Source: Acidobacteriota bacterium (GTDB lineage: Bacteria; Acidobacteriota; Vicinamibacteria; Vicinamibacterales; 2-12-FULL-66-21). Taken from it: DNA of 64,000 nucleotides. Of the stretch, positions 42,817-53,012 are shown piece by piece. Below the pieces are notes generated by a model. It was not told where the DNA came from. It was given only the letters and a program-made list of their open reading frames with translations, and did no database searches. The position numbers were made by a program, and so were the translations under genes. The stretch's first letter is position 1, and every line of letters begins with the position of its first letter. The stretch covers positions 62,001 through 126,000 of the forward strand of contig QHWT01000048.1 of assembly GCA_003222675.1 (NCBI GenBank). The letters run 5' to 3'.

Positions 42817-45630
42817 ATGCGAAGAACGATCCCGCGGCTGTCGGCTCTCGGCGTCGTCGCGGTTGCGCTGGCGGTGGCGGTGTCGGGCCAGACGGCCAGC
42901 CCCATTCCGCCCATCGAGTTCGAAAAATACACGTTGCCGAACGGGCTTGAGGTCATTCTGTCAGAAGATCACCGGCTGCCGCTCACCGCCGTGAACCTCT
43001 GGTATCACGTCGGCCCGGCGAACGAGGCGGCGGGGCGCACGGGGTTTGCGCATCTCTTCGAACACATGATGTTCCAGGGTTCGAAGCACGTGGCGTCCGA
43101 CACGCACTTCCGGATTCTCGAGGGTGCGGGCGCCAGCCTGATCAACGGCACGACGGATTTCGATCGCACGAATTACTTCGAGACAGTGCCCTCGAATCAG
43201 CTCGAGCTCGCATTGTGGATTGAATCGGATCGGATGGGTTATCTGCTCGACAAAGTGGACGTGGCCGCGCTTGCAAATCAGCAGGATGTCGTCCGCAACG
43301 AACGACGGCAAGGCGTCGAGAATCAGCCGTACGGTCTGGCGGAAGAAGCGATGTTTCATCAGCTCTTTCCGCCAACACATCCCTACTACGCATCCGTGAT
43401 CGGATCGCACGCGGACATCCAGGCCGCTCAACTCAATGATGTCAAGGGCTTCTTCAAGCAGTATTACGCGCCGAACAACGCGAGCGTTGCGATTGTGGGC
43501 GACATCGACAAGACGCACACGAAGCAGCTGGTCGAGAAGTATTTCGGTCCGCTGAAGCGCGGGCCCGACGTCCCGCCGATCACCGTGAGCACGCCCGCTA
43601 TCACCGCCGAACGCCGGCAGACCGTCAAGGATCACATCGAGCTGCCGAGGGTCTATATCGCATGGATTACGTCACCGATCTTCGCGCCGGGTGACGCCGA
43701 TGCCGACATCGCGGCGACCATTCTTGGCGACGGGAAGTCGTCTCGCCTCTATAAGCGGCTCGTCTACGACAAGCAGATTGCACAGCGCGTCGTCGCGCAG
43801 CAGTACTCGCTGATGCTCGGGTCGGTGTTCGACATCGAGGTGACCGCACGTCCAGGGCATTCGGTCGATGAGATGGAGGCGGCGATCGACGCCGAGCTCG
43901 AAGGCTTCCGCCGCGACGGCCCGGACGACACCGAAGTCGAGCGTGCCCGCAACACGATCGAGACGCGCATGGTGCGCGGGCTGGAGACGCTTGGAGGATT
44001 CGGCGGCGTGGCGGATCGGCTGAACATGTACAACCATTTCCTCAAAGACCCCGGGTATCTCCCGAAGGATGCGGCGCGCTACCGGGCCGTCACTCGCGAT
44101 TCGGTGCGCCAATTCGCGCAGGCACAGCTCACGCGAAAGGCTCGCGCCGTCATTTATGCCATCGCCGGGGAACAGGAATTGGGGACGCCGGTCCCGACGC
44201 CGCCGCCGAGCACCGCCAAGGCCGGCGAAGGGGCCGAGTCGATCAACATCGATGCGCCGTGGCGAACCGAGATGCCAAAGTCCGCCGCGTCGCGTCCGCT
44301 TCAGCTCCCGGTGCCGCAGACATTCCGGCTGCCAAACGGGTTGACGGTTCTCTACACCGAGCGTCCGGGTCTACCGATTGTGTCGGCGAACCTGATGATT
44401 CGAAGCGGCAGCGAGTTGAATCCCCCCGACCGCCCCGGACTCGCGGGGTTCACCGCCGCGATGCTGACGAATGGCACGGCGGCGCGAACGGCGCTGCAGA
44501 TCGCCGACGAAGCCGCGCAGCTCGGAGCGTCGCTCTCGACGACCTCGTCGATGGACGCGTCGGCTGTGACGATCAGCGCTCTCAAGCAGAACTTCGCGAA
44601 AGCCGTCGCGCTGATGGCAGACGTCGTGCTGCATCCCTCATTCCCCGGCGAGGAAGCGGAACGTGAGCGCAAGAGTCGCCTCGCCTCCATCGCGGATCAG
44701 CGGTCGAACCCCGCGATCGTCGCGTCGAACGTCACGAACGCGGCGCTCTTCGGTCCCCGGCATCCCTATGGATTCTCCGAGCTCGGGACCGAGGCGTCGG
44801 TGCAGAAAATCTCGCGCGACGAACTGACTGCGTTCTGGAAGAAAAACTACGTGCCTAACAACGCGGCGCTGATCGTCGCAGGCAACGTCACGGGAGCGGA
44901 ATTGAAGGCGCTCGTGGAAACGTCCTTCGGCGCGTGGCCGCGCGGCACGCCGGCGGTTCCGGCTGAAACGATGCCGGCAGGAACCTCGGCGAAGCTGATC
45001 GTCGTCGACATGGGGTCGGCGCAGCAGTCACAGGTGCGTGCCGCGACGATCGCTGCCGCGCGCTCCACGCCTGACTACCCGCGCATGCAAGTGCTCAACG
45101 AGATCGTCGGCGGCCTGTTCTCGAGCCGAATCAATATGAACCTCCGCGAGGAGCACGGCTACACCTACGGCGCGTTCTCGCGGTTCGTGTATCGGCGCCG
45201 GCCTGGTCCCTTCTTCATCGGCAGCGGCATCCGCACGGACGTGACGGCACCCGCGGTCTCAGAGATCATCAAGGAGCTCAAGCGCCTCAGCGTCGATCCA
45301 ATCACAGACGAGGAATTGGCGCTCGGTCGCGATTCGATCGTGCGGTCCCTTCCTGCGGATTTCGAAACGAGTGGCACCGCCGCCGCGGCCCTGTCGAATA
45401 TCTACGTCTACGACCTCGGCACGCGGTACTACTCGGAATTGCCACAACGCATCTCCGCCGTCAACACCGAATCGGTGCTCGGAGCCGCACGCAAGTACCT
45501 TGCACCGGCGAAGATGGTCGTCGTCATCGTGGGAGATCGCGCGAAGATCGAGCCCGAGCTGAGAAAGCTCGACCTCGGCGCGATCGAATTCCGCGACGCC
45601 GATGGGAATGTGCTGAAGAAACAGCCTTAG
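42817..45630 (+). CDS. Secreted M16 (pitrilysin-type) metallopeptidase
   Basis: A 937-residue zinc peptidase made of two fused M16 halves. Signal peptide at 1-26 (VALAVAVSGQTAS). The N-terminal half is active: HLFEH (H79, E82, H83) plus the downstream zinc Glu in QDVVRNERRQGVENQPYG. The C-terminal half (from about 500, FRLPNGLTVLYTERPGLPIV) lacks HxxEH and has YTYGAFSRFVYRR, the substrate-binding R/Y motif. It should degrade peptides in the periplasm. The ribosome site is partly formed by the 170-bp repeat. Confidence 0.92.
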   Translation: MRRTIPRLSALGVVAVALAVAVSGQTASPIPPIEFEKYTLPNGLEVILSEDHRLPLTAVNLWYHVGPANEAAGRTGFAHLFEHMMFQGSKHVASDTHFRILEGAGASLINGTTDFDRTNYFETVPSNQLELALWIESDRMGYLLDKVDVAALANQQDVVRNERRQGVENQPYGLAEEAMFHQLFPPTHPYYASVIGSHADIQAAQLNDVKGFFKQYYAPNNASVAIVGDIDKTHTKQLVEKYFGPLKRGPDVPPITVSTPAITAERRQTVKDHIELPRVYIAWITSPIFAPGDADADIAATILGDGKSSRLYKRLVYDKQIAQRVVAQQYSLMLGSVFDIEVTARPGHSVDEMEAAIDAELEGFRRDGPDDTEVERARNTIETRMVRGLETLGGFGGVADRLNMYNHFLKDPGYLPKDAARYRAVTRDSVRQFAQAQLTRKARAVIYAIAGEQELGTPVPTPPPSTAKAGEGAESINIDAPWRTEMPKSAASRPLQLPVPQTFRLPNGLTVLYTERPGLPIVSANLMIRSGSELNPPDRPGLAGFTAAMLTNGTAARTALQIADEAAQLGASLSTTSSMDASAVTISALKQNFAKAVALMADVVLHPSFPGEEAERERKSRLASIADQRSNPAIVASNVTNAALFGPRHPYGFSELGTEASVQKISRDELTAFWKKNYVPNNAALIVAGNVTGAELKALVETSFGAWPRGTPAVPAETMPAGTSAKLIVVDMGSAQQSQVRAATIAAARSTPDYPRMQVLNEIVGGLFSSRINMNLREEHGYTYGAFSRFVYRRRPGPFFIGSGIRTDVTAPAVSEIIKELKRLSVDPITDEELALGRDSIVRSLPADFETSGTAAAALSNIYVYDLGTRYYSELPQRISAVNTESVLGAARKYLAPAKMVVVIVGDRAKIEPELRKLDLGAIEFRDADGNVLKKQP

Positions 45631-45649
45631 AGCGCGTTGAAAACTGCCG

Positions 45650-45730
45650 TAGCGCAGCGCTTCAGGGCCGCCCGGCGGCGGTCAAGCAGGCCTGAAGGCC
45701 CGCCTGCGCTCCGCGAGGCCGCCGTCATGT
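45650..45730. terminator. Hairpin-rich gap between convergent M16 and acetoacetyl-CoA synthetase genes
   Basis: It contains GCAGGCCTGAAGGCCCGCC, which can fold, and GGCCGCCCGGCGGCGG. A bidirectional terminator role is likely by position. No gene lies here. Confidence 0.4.
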
Positions 45731-45739
45731 CGAAATCTC

Positions 45740-47680
45740 TCAGGGGCTGGAGAGCTCCGGACGATTGCGAAACTGCTCCAGCGCCTCGGGATTGGCCAGC
45801 GCCTCTCGATTCTTGACGGCGCGCCCGTGCACGACGTCGCGGACCGCGAGCTCGACGATCTTGCCGCTCTTCGTGCGCGGGATCTCGGTCACCTGCACGA
45901 TGCGCGCCGGCACATGACGCGGCGTGGTGTTCTCGCGGATGTGCCGCCGGATCCGGTCCATCAATGCATCATCGAGGTGCACGCCGTCACGCAGTCTGAG
46001 GAACAGCACGATGCGTTCGTCGCCGTTCCATTGCTGGCCGATCACGAGACTCTCGAGCACCTCCGGCAACTGCTCCACCTGGCGGTAAATCTCCGCCGTG
46101 CCGATTCGCACGCCGCCCGGATTCAGGACGGCATCGGATCGGCCGTAAATGATCACGCCGTTGTGCTCCGTGAGCTCGACGTAATCGCCGTGCGTCCACA
46201 CCCCAGGAAAGCGTTCGAAGTACGCGGCGTGGTACTTCCGCCCGTCCGGATCGTTCCAGAAGCCGACCGGCATCGACGGAAACGGCATCGCGCAGACGAG
46301 CTCTCCCTTCTGTCGGCGGACGGCGTGTCCTTGCTCGTCGAATACGAGAACCTTCATCCCCAGCGAGCGAGCCTGGATCTCTCCGCGCCAGACAGGACCG
46401 ATCGGGTTGCCGCCGACGAAGCAGCTGATGATGTCGGTGCCGCCGGAAATCGATGCGAGGTGAATGTCGTGCTTGATGTTCTCGTATACGAAGTCGAAGC
46501 CTTCAGGTGCGAGCGGCGATCCCGTTGACGTCATGGTTCGCACCGATTCCAGGCGGTGCGTTTCGCGAGGACGGAGACCGGCCTTGGCGACCGCGTCGAT
46601 ATACTTCGCGGACGTGCCGAAGAGCGTCATGCCCGCTTCGGCGGCAAAGTCGAACAGCGCGTTCCCGTCAGGATGAAACGGCGATCCGTCGTACAACAAC
46701 AGTGTCGCTTCGGATGCAAGCGCCGAGACGAGCCAGTTCCACATCATCCAGCCGCATGTCGTGAAATAGAAGACGCGATCGCCCGGATGGATGTCGCAGT
46801 GGAGTTTATGTTCCTTGAGATGCTGGATGAGCGTGCCGCCCGCGCCATGGACAATGCACTTCGGCACGCCGGTGGTGCCGGACGAGTAAAGAATGTAGAG
46901 CGGGTGGTCGAACGGGAGCTGCTCGAAGCGCAGCACTTCGTCACGGTGCGGACCGACGAAATCGTCCCATTGCGTTCCGCCTCCCGCGTATAAAAACACG
47001 ATCGTCCGCTCGACTGTCGGCAGGCGCGCGACGACCTCTTTCAGTTTTGCGGTGCAGTCGAAGCGTTTCCCGCCGTAAAAGTAGCCGTCAGCGGCGACGA
47101 GCACGCGCGGCTCGATCTGGCCGAATCGATCGAGCACCCCTTGCACGCCGAAGTCCGGCGAACACGAGGACCAGACGGCGCCGACCGCCGCGGCGCCGAG
47201 CGCCGCAATGATGGCTTCCGGCATATTCGGTACAAATCCCGCGACACGATCGCCGGGACGAATGCCCATCGCGCGGAGCGCTCCGGCGAAGCCGGTCACC
47301 TCCGTGCGCAGCGTGTCCCATGACAGCGTGCGCGTCGCGCCTGTTTCCGACTTGAAAATGATCGCGGGCGCCTGCCCGGAGCCGCGGAACATCAGGTTCT
47401 CCGCAAAGTTCAGCCTGACGTTTGGAAAGAACCGCGCGCCCGGCATCCGATCCAGATCGACAACCACGGGACCGCCGCGAAGTGACGCGCGAATGCCGCC
47501 GAAGTCCCACATCGACTGCCAGAACTCCGCCGGCTCGGCGATCGACCACTCATACAGCTGCGCGTAGTCGATGTTCATACGTTCGCAGCTACGCCATCGA
47601 CCCTGTGCCTGATGGACGAATTGAACGAGGTTCGCGCGGCGAATCCCTTCCGGCGACGGTTTCCACAATGGTTCGGACAT
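45740..47680 (-). CDS. Acetoacetyl-CoA synthetase
   Basis: A 646-residue ANL-superfamily ligase that activates acetoacetate to acetoacetyl-CoA. Motifs: [20 protein letters not shown] (A3), [20 protein letters not shown] (characteristic of acetoacetate-CoA ligases), [44 protein letters not shown] and the C-terminal TKSGKIVE catalytic Lys. The N-terminus has the usual [20 protein letters not shown]. The start at 47680 has a good ribosome site (AGAGGAG). A thiolase fragment nearby would be its natural partner. It may serve use of acetoacetate or polyhydroxybutyrate. Confidence 0.93.
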   Translation of the reverse strand: MSEPLWKPSPEGIRRANLVQFVHQAQGRWRSCERMNIDYAQLYEWSIAEPAEFWQSMWDFGGIRASLRGGPVVVDLDRMPGARFFPNVRLNFAENLMFRGSGQAPAIIFKSETGATRTLSWDTLRTEVTGFAGALRAMGIRPGDRVAGFVPNMPEAIIAALGAAAVGAVWSSCSPDFGVQGVLDRFGQIEPRVLVAADGYFYGGKRFDCTAKLKEVVARLPTVERTIVFLYAGGGTQWDDFVGPHRDEVLRFEQLPFDHPLYILYSSGTTGVPKCIVHGAGGTLIQHLKEHKLHCDIHPGDRVFYFTTCGWMMWNWLVSALASEATLLLYDGSPFHPDGNALFDFAAEAGMTLFGTSAKYIDAVAKAGLRPRETHRLESVRTMTSTGSPLAPEGFDFVYENIKHDIHLASISGGTDIISCFVGGNPIGPVWRGEIQARSLGMKVLVFDEQGHAVRRQKGELVCAMPFPSMPVGFWNDPDGRKYHAAYFERFPGVWTHGDYVELTEHNGVIIYGRSDAVLNPGGVRIGTAEIYRQVEQLPEVLESLVIGQQWNGDERIVLFLRLRDGVHLDDALMDRIRRHIRENTTPRHVPARIVQVTEIPRTKSGKIVELAVRDVVHGRAVKNREALANPEALEQFRNRPELSSP

Positions 47681-47689
47681 GCTCCTCTG

Positions 47690-47695
47690 ATTATA
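47690..47695 (-). promoter_or_regulatory. Overlapping divergent -10 boxes
   Basis: Minus-strand TATAAT (47695-47690) lies 9 nt before the synthetase ATG. TATAAT on the plus strand (47692-47697) overlaps it and could serve the small open frame at 47731. The -35 boxes are weak on both sides. Confidence 0.5.
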
Positions 47696-47730
47696 ATTTT
47701 CGTTCCCCAGTTCCCCGGAGAATCTCCAGG

Positions 47731-47994
47731 ATGCACCTGCAGATCCGCCGTTCGTCGTGTGCCGCCATCGCCTGCCTGCTGCTCGCCGGCCGTGGCGACG
47801 CCCAGTATCGACGTCAGCCGGCCGTTGACGACGTGCCCGTCGACCACGGAGACAGCGACACGCTGAGTCGCTGCGCCACACCCTTGTCACGTACGGCTCA
47901 CGCACAGGCGCGGAGGCGCAGAGACAAATTCACGCGGACCGCACAGATCGGATCATGTCACGCTGTGAGGGCGCGCGCGGAACAAGACCATTAA
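47731..47994 (+). pseudogene. Probable remnant of an exported-protein gene
   Basis: The first 30 codons read as a signal peptide ([17 protein letters not shown]). After about 47865 the frame runs into repeat DNA and loses protein-like character. A short ribosome site (CCAGG) and a plus-strand TATAAT precede it. I think a real exported protein gene was truncated by the repeat, but a small intact gene cannot be excluded. Confidence 0.35.
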
Positions 47995-48108
47995 GGAAGC
48001 AGCCCGCGCGAAGCGCGGGTTCGGCGGAACGCGTACGGCAACCTTCTCGGCGCCCTTTGCGCCTCCGCCTCGGCGTGAGATCGTCTTCTCGGCGGGTACG
48101 ACGGCGTC
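47866..48108. repeat. Array of the GGCGCAGAG/CTCCGCC type with CCCGCGC hairpin
   Basis: GCGCAGGCGCGGAGGCGCAG, then CCCGCGCGAAGCGCGGG (also at 7350-7370), then CTTTGCGCCTCCGCCTCGG and CGTGAGATCGTCTTC, the inverse of GACGATCTCACG. No gene is supported inside. Confidence 0.65.
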
Positions 48109-48612
48109 CTATGGCACGTCGTACGTCTCGGTCTTGAAGATCCTGAATCCTCGCGCGAGGTAGTTCGACAGCGCGGAGCGGTGATCGAGCGAAGACGTGT
48201 GCAGCCACACGCGCGAGGCGCCCGAGGCCCACGCTTGCTCTACCGCGACGCTGAGCAGGTGCTTGCCCAGGCCGCGGCCGATGAAGTCCGGCAGGATACC
48301 GAAGTACGCGATCTCCACGGATCCGTCGTCCACCGTGCGCAGCTCGAAGTAGCCCGCGGGCGCACCCGCCGACGCCATCACCCACAGCTGGATCGCGGGA
48401 TCACTCAGATAGCGCAGGATGTCCTCGTCCGTCCACGGCAGCCGATCGACCCAGTGATATGCCCGTCCGACTTCGGTGTAGAGATAGCGCCAGAACGATG
48501 GCGCCCGGGCAGTGACGCGCTCGATGCGGACGCCATCGAACGGCGGACCCGCGGCGCGCAAATCGCGCCGGCTGTGCATCTCGAGGTAAGTGCGCCTTGC
48601 GATCGCGCTCAC
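48109..48612 (-). CDS. GNAT family N-acetyltransferase
   Basis: A 167-residue acetyltransferase. The acetyl-CoA loop is GILPDFIGRGLGKHLLSVAV (R-x-x-G-x-G/A form), preceded by the strand VEIAYFG and followed by WLHTSSLDHRSALSNYLARG. The acceptor is unknown. It is the last gene of the aromatic operon, 5 nt after the tyrA stop with a GTG start, so it is read with it, but a role in aromatic metabolism is not known. Confidence 0.8.
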   Translation of the reverse strand: MSAIARRTYLEMHSRRDLRAAGPPFDGVRIERVTARAPSFWRYLYTEVGRAYHWVDRLPWTDEDILRYLSDPAIQLWVMASAGAPAGYFELRTVDDGSVEIAYFGILPDFIGRGLGKHLLSVAVEQAWASGASRVWLHTSSLDHRSALSNYLARGFRIFKTETYDVP

Positions 48613-48617
48613 GAGTG

Positions 48618-49535
48618 CTACTGCTCTCCCCGCGCACGCACCAGGGCCTCGCGCCAGCGCGACGCGCTGGTAAAGACCGATTCGATCTTCTCGCCGTCAC
48701 CCAGCGATGCCCGCAGCTCGGTCATCGTCTTGATCAGCGCGTCGAGCGCGTCACGCAGGACATCCTCGTTCGACGCCGCGATATCGCGCCAGATCTCCGG
48801 TGGGCTCGATGCGAGGCGTGTCGTGTCCAGCAGCCCCGGACCGGCCAGCTCGAGACCGGCGTCCCCTGCGAGCGTGCCCACCACGTGCATCAGGGCACTG
48901 GCGGTGATCTGAGGGAGATGGCTGACGGCACCCACGAGGCGATCGTGCAGATCAGCCGTCATGATGCGTGGCACGGCGCCGACGCCTGTAATGAACGCTT
49001 CGAGCTTTTCGAGCGCAGCGGGAACGACAGCGGGCGCCTGCCCGGAGCTCGGTCGAGGGGTGAGAATCCACGGACGGCCGTCGAACATGTCGGGACGCGC
49101 AGCGGCAAATCCGCCGCTCGCGGCGCCCGACATCGGGTGTCCGCCAATGAAGGTCAGCGAGGCGTTCGCGTCGGCCGCGGCGACGATGAGCCGCTTCGTG
49201 CTGCCGACGTCGGTCACGACGGCGCCTGTCGGCAGGTACTCCGGGAGCTGATCGAGCAGCGCGATGTTCTGCAGGACGGGTGCTGCGAGGATCACGAGGT
49301 CGGCGTCGCCTGCCATGACGAGCGTGTCGCCGCCCACGTCCGCCGCGTGCACGCGCATCGCCGCCTCGAGGACGTGCTTCTGATCGATGGCGATCACGAG
49401 GCTGGACGGCCACCGGCGCTTGATCGCGAGGCCGATGGAACCGCCGATCAGGCCGAACCCGGTGATCGCGATGCGTGCAAACGGACCCGGTTCAGTCGCG
49501 GCGTGCGCTTCCCGCACTTCGATGCGGCGGGTCAT
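48618..49535 (-). CDS. tyrA: Prephenate/arogenate dehydrogenase TyrA
   Basis: An NAD(P)-dependent dehydrogenase that converts prephenate toward tyrosine. The 305 residues include the Rossmann motif ITGFGLIGGSIGLAIKRRWP (22-41), DLVILAAPV, VVTDVGSTKR, the catalytic His in GGHPMSGAASGGF, and RLVGAVSHLPQITASALMHV. No ACT domain is visible. Around residues 160-167 the sequence SSGQAP is encoded by the inverse of the dispersed GAGCTC-type repeat (49035-49057). It starts directly at the aroF stop (TGAATG). Confidence 0.92.
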   Translation of the reverse strand: MTRRIEVREAHAATEPGPFARIAITGFGLIGGSIGLAIKRRWPSSLVIAIDQKHVLEAAMRVHAADVGGDTLVMAGDADLVILAAPVLQNIALLDQLPEYLPTGAVVTDVGSTKRLIVAAADANASLTFIGGHPMSGAASGGFAAARPDMFDGRPWILTPRPSSGQAPAVVPAALEKLEAFITGVGAVPRIMTADLHDRLVGAVSHLPQITASALMHVVGTLAGDAGLELAGPGLLDTTRLASSPPEIWRDIAASNEDVLRDALDALIKTMTELRASLGDGEKIESVFTSASRWREALVRARGEQ

Positions 49536-50594
49536 TCACCGCGATCCGCCCCAGCCGCGTTTCGACACCGGTTCGAGGCAGATGCTGCGGCCGATGGCCG
49601 GCGCGATGATCCGCAGCTCCGCCATGAGGCGGTCGAACTGCGAGGGGAACAACGACTGCGCGCCGTCGCTCAGCGCGTGATCCGGATCGTGATGCACCTC
49701 GATCAGCAGGCCGTCGCAGCCCGCGGCGACCGCCGCGCGCGCCATCGGCGCAACTTTGTCGCGCTTGCCCGTGCCGTGGCTCGGATCCGCGAGCACCGGC
49801 AGGTGACTCAGCTTCTGGACCACGGGGATCGCCGAGATGTCGAGCGTGTTGCGGGTATAGCTCTCGAACGTGCGGATGCCGCGCTCGCACAGCATCACGT
49901 TCATGTTGCCGCCGGCGAGGATGTACTCGGCGGAGAGCAGCCACTCTTCGATCGTCGCGGAGATGCCGCGCTTCAGCATGATCGGCTTCTTCGACCGCCC
50001 GAGCTCGCGCAGCAGCGTGAAGTTCTGCATGTTGCGCGCGCCGACCTGCAGGATGTCGGCGTAGCGCTCGATCAGCTCGAGCTGACTGATGTCCATCACT
50101 TCCGAGACCAGCTTCAGGTTGTGACGGTCGGCGGCCGCTTTCAGCAGGCGCAGGCCTTCTTCGCCGAGCCCCTGGAAGCTGTACGGGCTGCTGCGCGGCT
50201 TGAACGCGCCGCCGCGCAGGACCTTCGCGCCGGCGCGTTTCACGGCGGCCGCGCTCGTTTCAACCTGCTCCTCTGTCTCCGCGGAGCACGGGCCGGCCAT
50301 CACGATGACCTCGTCGCCGCCTATCCGCACGTCACCAATCGTGATGACGGTGTTGTCCGGCTTGAAGGTGCGGCTCGCCAGCTTGTAGGGCTCGGTGATG
50401 CGCAGCACTTCCTGCACGCCGTCGAGGACCTCGATCAGCGCGGTGTCGTAGTTGCGCGAGGATCCGCCGACGGCGCCGAGCACCGTGCGCAGCGCGCCCG
50501 TCGATCGGTGCACGTCGAATCCCATCTCCACGAGCTTGGCGATGACCTTCTGGACCTGCTCGTCGCTCGCCCGTTCCTGCATCACTACAACCAT
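49536..50594 (-). CDS. aroF: DAHP synthase with ferredoxin-like N-terminal domain (type I-beta)
   Basis: First enzyme of the shikimate pathway, joining phosphoenolpyruvate and erythrose 4-phosphate. Its 352 residues have an N-terminal ferredoxin-like regulatory domain (about 1-70, [20 protein letters not shown]) then the TIM barrel: [59 protein letters not shown]. This matches Thermotoga-type enzymes, where the N-domain senses tyrosine; that inhibition is known for those enzymes and is inferred here. It follows aroQ after an 86-bp gap with hairpin repeats. Confidence 0.95.
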   Translation of the reverse strand: MVVVMQERASDEQVQKVIAKLVEMGFDVHRSTGALRTVLGAVGGSSRNYDTALIEVLDGVQEVLRITEPYKLASRTFKPDNTVITIGDVRIGGDEVIVMAGPCSAETEEQVETSAAAVKRAGAKVLRGGAFKPRSSPYSFQGLGEEGLRLLKAAADRHNLKLVSEVMDISQLELIERYADILQVGARNMQNFTLLRELGRSKKPIMLKRGISATIEEWLLSAEYILAGGNMNVMLCERGIRTFESYTRNTLDISAIPVVQKLSHLPVLADPSHGTGKRDKVAPMARAAVAAGCDGLLIEVHHDPDHALSDGAQSLFPSQFDRLMAELRIIAPAIGRSICLEPVSKRGWGGSR

Positions 50595-50624
50595 GACTAA
50601 TCCTCTATTCTAGGTGTCGTGTCT

Positions 50625-50712
50625 TCTTCCGCCTCAAGGCGGAAGCCACAGGATTCTTCGTAAGGAAGCTCGCCACTCCTCTAGTCGTTCTCGTGGCTTC
50701 CGCCTTTAGGCG
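50625..50712. repeat. TTCCGCC..GGCGGAAGCCAC hairpin repeats
   Basis: Two copies: TTCCGCCTCAAGGCGGAAG CCAC at 50628-50650, and CGTTCTCGTGGCTTCCGCC TTTAGGCGGAAG at about 50686-50716. The second overlaps the 3' end of the chorismate mutase gene and shares CTCGTGGCTTCCGCC with the 58-bp element at 36967. Confidence 0.8.
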
Positions 50713-51016
50713 GAAGAGACCCGGCCGCTTCCGACTCCCGGTATTCCTCTTCGGCCACCCGCTCCAGGTGCCGCGCTTCGTCGATGATCCGTTCGAACAG
50801 CCGCTGAATTGCCTGCGGACCCAGCGGGCCCGTGTTGAGCCGGTTGACGTTCGCGAGCACTTCCGCTTCCCGCGTGGGCTGATAGATGTCCATGCGCTCT
50901 TCCCGTTTGATGCGTCCGATCTCGAGCGCGCACGCGGCGCGCGCGTTGAGCAGGCGGACCAGATGCTCGTCGAGCATGTCGATCCGGCGGCGCAGATCGT
51001 CCAGGTCTCCCCTCAC
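50681..51016 (-). CDS. aroQ: Chorismate mutase, AroQ type
   Basis: Converts chorismate to prephenate at the branch to phenylalanine/tyrosine. An all-helical domain of about 90 residues: LDDLRRRIDMLDEHLVRLLN (R and catalytic region), RAACALEIGRIKRE, REAEVLANVN and IQRLFERIIDEARHLE. The start is the GTG at 51016, overlapping the trpA stop (GTGA). The last about 13 residues (SLPPKGGSHEND) are encoded by the TTCCGCC hairpin repeat and are not part of the family domain. Confidence 0.9.
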   Translation of the reverse strand: MRGDLDDLRRRIDMLDEHLVRLLNARAACALEIGRIKREERMDIYQPTREAEVLANVNRLNTGPLGPQAIQRLFERIIDEARHLERVAEEEYRESEAAGSLPPKGGSHEND

Positions 51017-51804
51017 GACAGTCCTTTCAGCCACCGCGTGTAGGCGCCCACGCGGTCGATGAGGTCAGATGACGCCCCGTGCTCGGCGATGACGTTGACG
51101 AGCGCGCTGCCGACTACCGCGGCGTCAGCCCACCGGCCGATCTCGACGACGTGCTCCGGCCGCGAGATGCCGAAGCCAAGCGCGAGCGGCAGGTCCGAAT
51201 GCGCGCGAATGCGGCGCACGAGCGGCTCGGCATCGGCTGCGACGCGGTCGCGCGCGCCGGTCACGCCGAGCCGCGAGATCACATACAGGAACCCGCGGCC
51301 GAGTTCCGCCGACTGTCGTATCCGTTCGTCGGTCGTCGTCGGGCTCAACAGGAAGATCGGATCCATATCGGCATCGACGAGCCTCTGACGGAAGGATCCT
51401 GCTTCTTCCACCGGCAAATCGAGCACGAGCACGCCGTCGATACCCGCGTCCGCGGCCGCGCACGCGAACGCCGCCTCGCCCATCCGCACGATCGGGTTCG
51501 CATACGTGAAGAGCACAATCGGCGCGGCGATCTGCGGCCGGCGCCGGCGAATCATCTCCAGGGTCTTTCTCAGCGTCGTCCCGCTTTTCAGGGCGCGCTC
51601 GGACGCACGCTGGATCACCGGCCCGTCGGCGAGCGGATCGGAGAACGGCACGCCGACTTCGAGGACGTCCGCTCCGTTCGCGCCGAGGGTCATCAGGATT
51701 TCCGCCGACCGATCCAGGTTCGGATCCCCCGCCGTCACATATGCGACGAGCCCCGGCCGGCCGCTGGCCTGCACGGCGGCAAACGCATCGGCGATCCGCG
51801 CCAT
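51013..51804 (-). CDS. trpA: Tryptophan synthase alpha subunit
   Basis: Cleaves indole-3-glycerol phosphate and passes indole to TrpB. 263-residue TIM barrel. LEVGVPFSDPLADGPVIQRA holds the catalytic Glu and the substrate Asp. VLVLDLPVEEA, FLLSPTTTDER, FLYVISRLGVTGAR and GFGISRPEHV are normal. It overlaps trpB (ATGA) and aroQ (GTGA), so the three are translationally coupled. Confidence 0.97.
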   Translation of the reverse strand: MARIADAFAAVQASGRPGLVAYVTAGDPNLDRSAEILMTLGANGADVLEVGVPFSDPLADGPVIQRASERALKSGTTLRKTLEMIRRRRPQIAAPIVLFTYANPIVRMGEAAFACAAADAGIDGVLVLDLPVEEAGSFRQRLVDADMDPIFLLSPTTTDERIRQSAELGRGFLYVISRLGVTGARDRVAADAEPLVRRIRAHSDLPLALGFGISRPEHVVEIGRWADAAVVGSALVNVIAEHGASSDLIDRVGAYTRWLKGLS

Positions 51805-53012
51805 CAGCGGAGCGCCTCCTGGATGCTCAACACGTCTTTGTCTCCGCGTCCGGAGAGATTGATGAGGAGCAGCGATTCGCGGGGCATCGACGGCGCGAGC
51901 CGGCACGCGTGCGCAACGGCGTGCGACGACTCGAGCGCCGGCAGGATGCCTTCTTCGCGAGCGAGACGCTGGAATCCCGCCAACGCATCCTTGTCGTCGA
52001 TCCACGTGTACTCGGCGCGACCGATGTCGCGCAGCCATGCGTGCTCGGGTCCCACCGCCGCATAGTCGAGGCCTGCGGAAATCGAGTGCGTCAGCTCGAC
52101 GTTTCCGTCGTCGTCCTGGAGGATGTAGCTGCGCGTGCCCTGCAGCACTCCGGCGCTTCCGCCGGCAAACCGCGCGGCGTGATCCCCCGAACGAATGCCG
52201 CGTCCGCCGGCCTCGACGCCGACGAGGCGCGTGCCGGTGTCGGCGACGAACGCGTCGAAGATTCCCATGGCGTTGCTCCCGCCGCCCACGCACGCGACGA
52301 TGGCGTCAGGGAGCCGGCCGAATTGCGCCAGGCACTGCGCGCGCGCCTCGTTGCCGATCACCGACTGGAACTCGCGCACCATCAGCGGGTAGGGGTGCGG
52401 GCCGAGCACGGATCCCAGCAGGTAATACGTGGTGGTCACGTTCGTGACCCAGTCGCGCATCGCCTCGTTGATCGCATCCTTCAGCGTGCGCGCGCCCGCG
52501 TTCACCTCGATCACCTCAGCGCCCAGCAGCCGCATGCGGAACACGTTCAGCGACTGCCGCGTCATGTCCTCGGCGCCCATGTAGACGTGGCAGTCGAGGC
52601 CGAGCAGCGCGCATGCCGTTGCGGTCGCCACGCCGTGCTGCCCCGCCCCCGTCTCCGCGACGATCCGTCGCTTTCCCATGCGCGCGGCGAGCAGCGCCTG
52701 GCCGAGCGCGTTATTGATCTTGTGTGCGCCGGTGTGCGCAAGATCCTCGCGCTTGAGAAGGATGCGCGCGCCGCCGAGCGACGCGGACAAGCGGCGCGCT
52801 TCGTACAGCGGTGTCGGCCGTCCCACGTAATCGCGCAACAGTCCCATCAGCTCCCGGCGGAACGCCTCGTCCTCGCGGGCGCGGAAGTACGCGGCGGTCA
52901 GCTCTTCCACCGGAGCGACGAGCGTCTCCGGGACGAACCGTCCGCCATACGGACCGTAATAGCCGCGCGCATCAGGATCGCGCGCGCCGAACACCGGAGC
53001 GAACTCAGTCAT
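51804..53012 (-). CDS. trpB: Tryptophan synthase beta subunit
   Basis: PLP enzyme that joins indole and serine to tryptophan. 402 residues. [31 protein letters not shown] (PLP lysine), [38 protein letters not shown] and [12 protein letters not shown]. It is of the main TrpB1 type. It overlaps trpF and trpA by 4 and 1 nt. Confidence 0.98.
   Translation of the reverse strand: MTEFAPVFGARDPDARGYYGPYGGRFVPETLVAPVEELTAAYFRAREDEAFRRELMGLLRDYVGRPTPLYEARRLSASLGGARILLKREDLAHTGAHKINNALGQALLAARMGKRRIVAETGAGQHGVATATACALLGLDCHVYMGAEDMTRQSLNVFRMRLLGAEVIEVNAGARTLKDAINEAMRDWVTNVTTTYYLLGSVLGPHPYPLMVREFQSVIGNEARAQCLAQFGRLPDAIVACVGGGSNAMGIFDAFVADTGTRLVGVEAGGRGIRSGDHAARFAGGSAGVLQGTRSYILQDDDGNVELTHSISAGLDYAAVGPEHAWLRDIGRAEYTWIDDKDALAGFQRLAREEGILPALESSHAVAHACRLAPSMPRESLLLINLSGRGDKDVLSIQEALR

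Noticed and set aside
48597-50600. 667-codon plus-strand open frame
   Set aside because: It lies antisense across tyrA and aroF, which are certain genes; it is a product of GC-rich codon usage.
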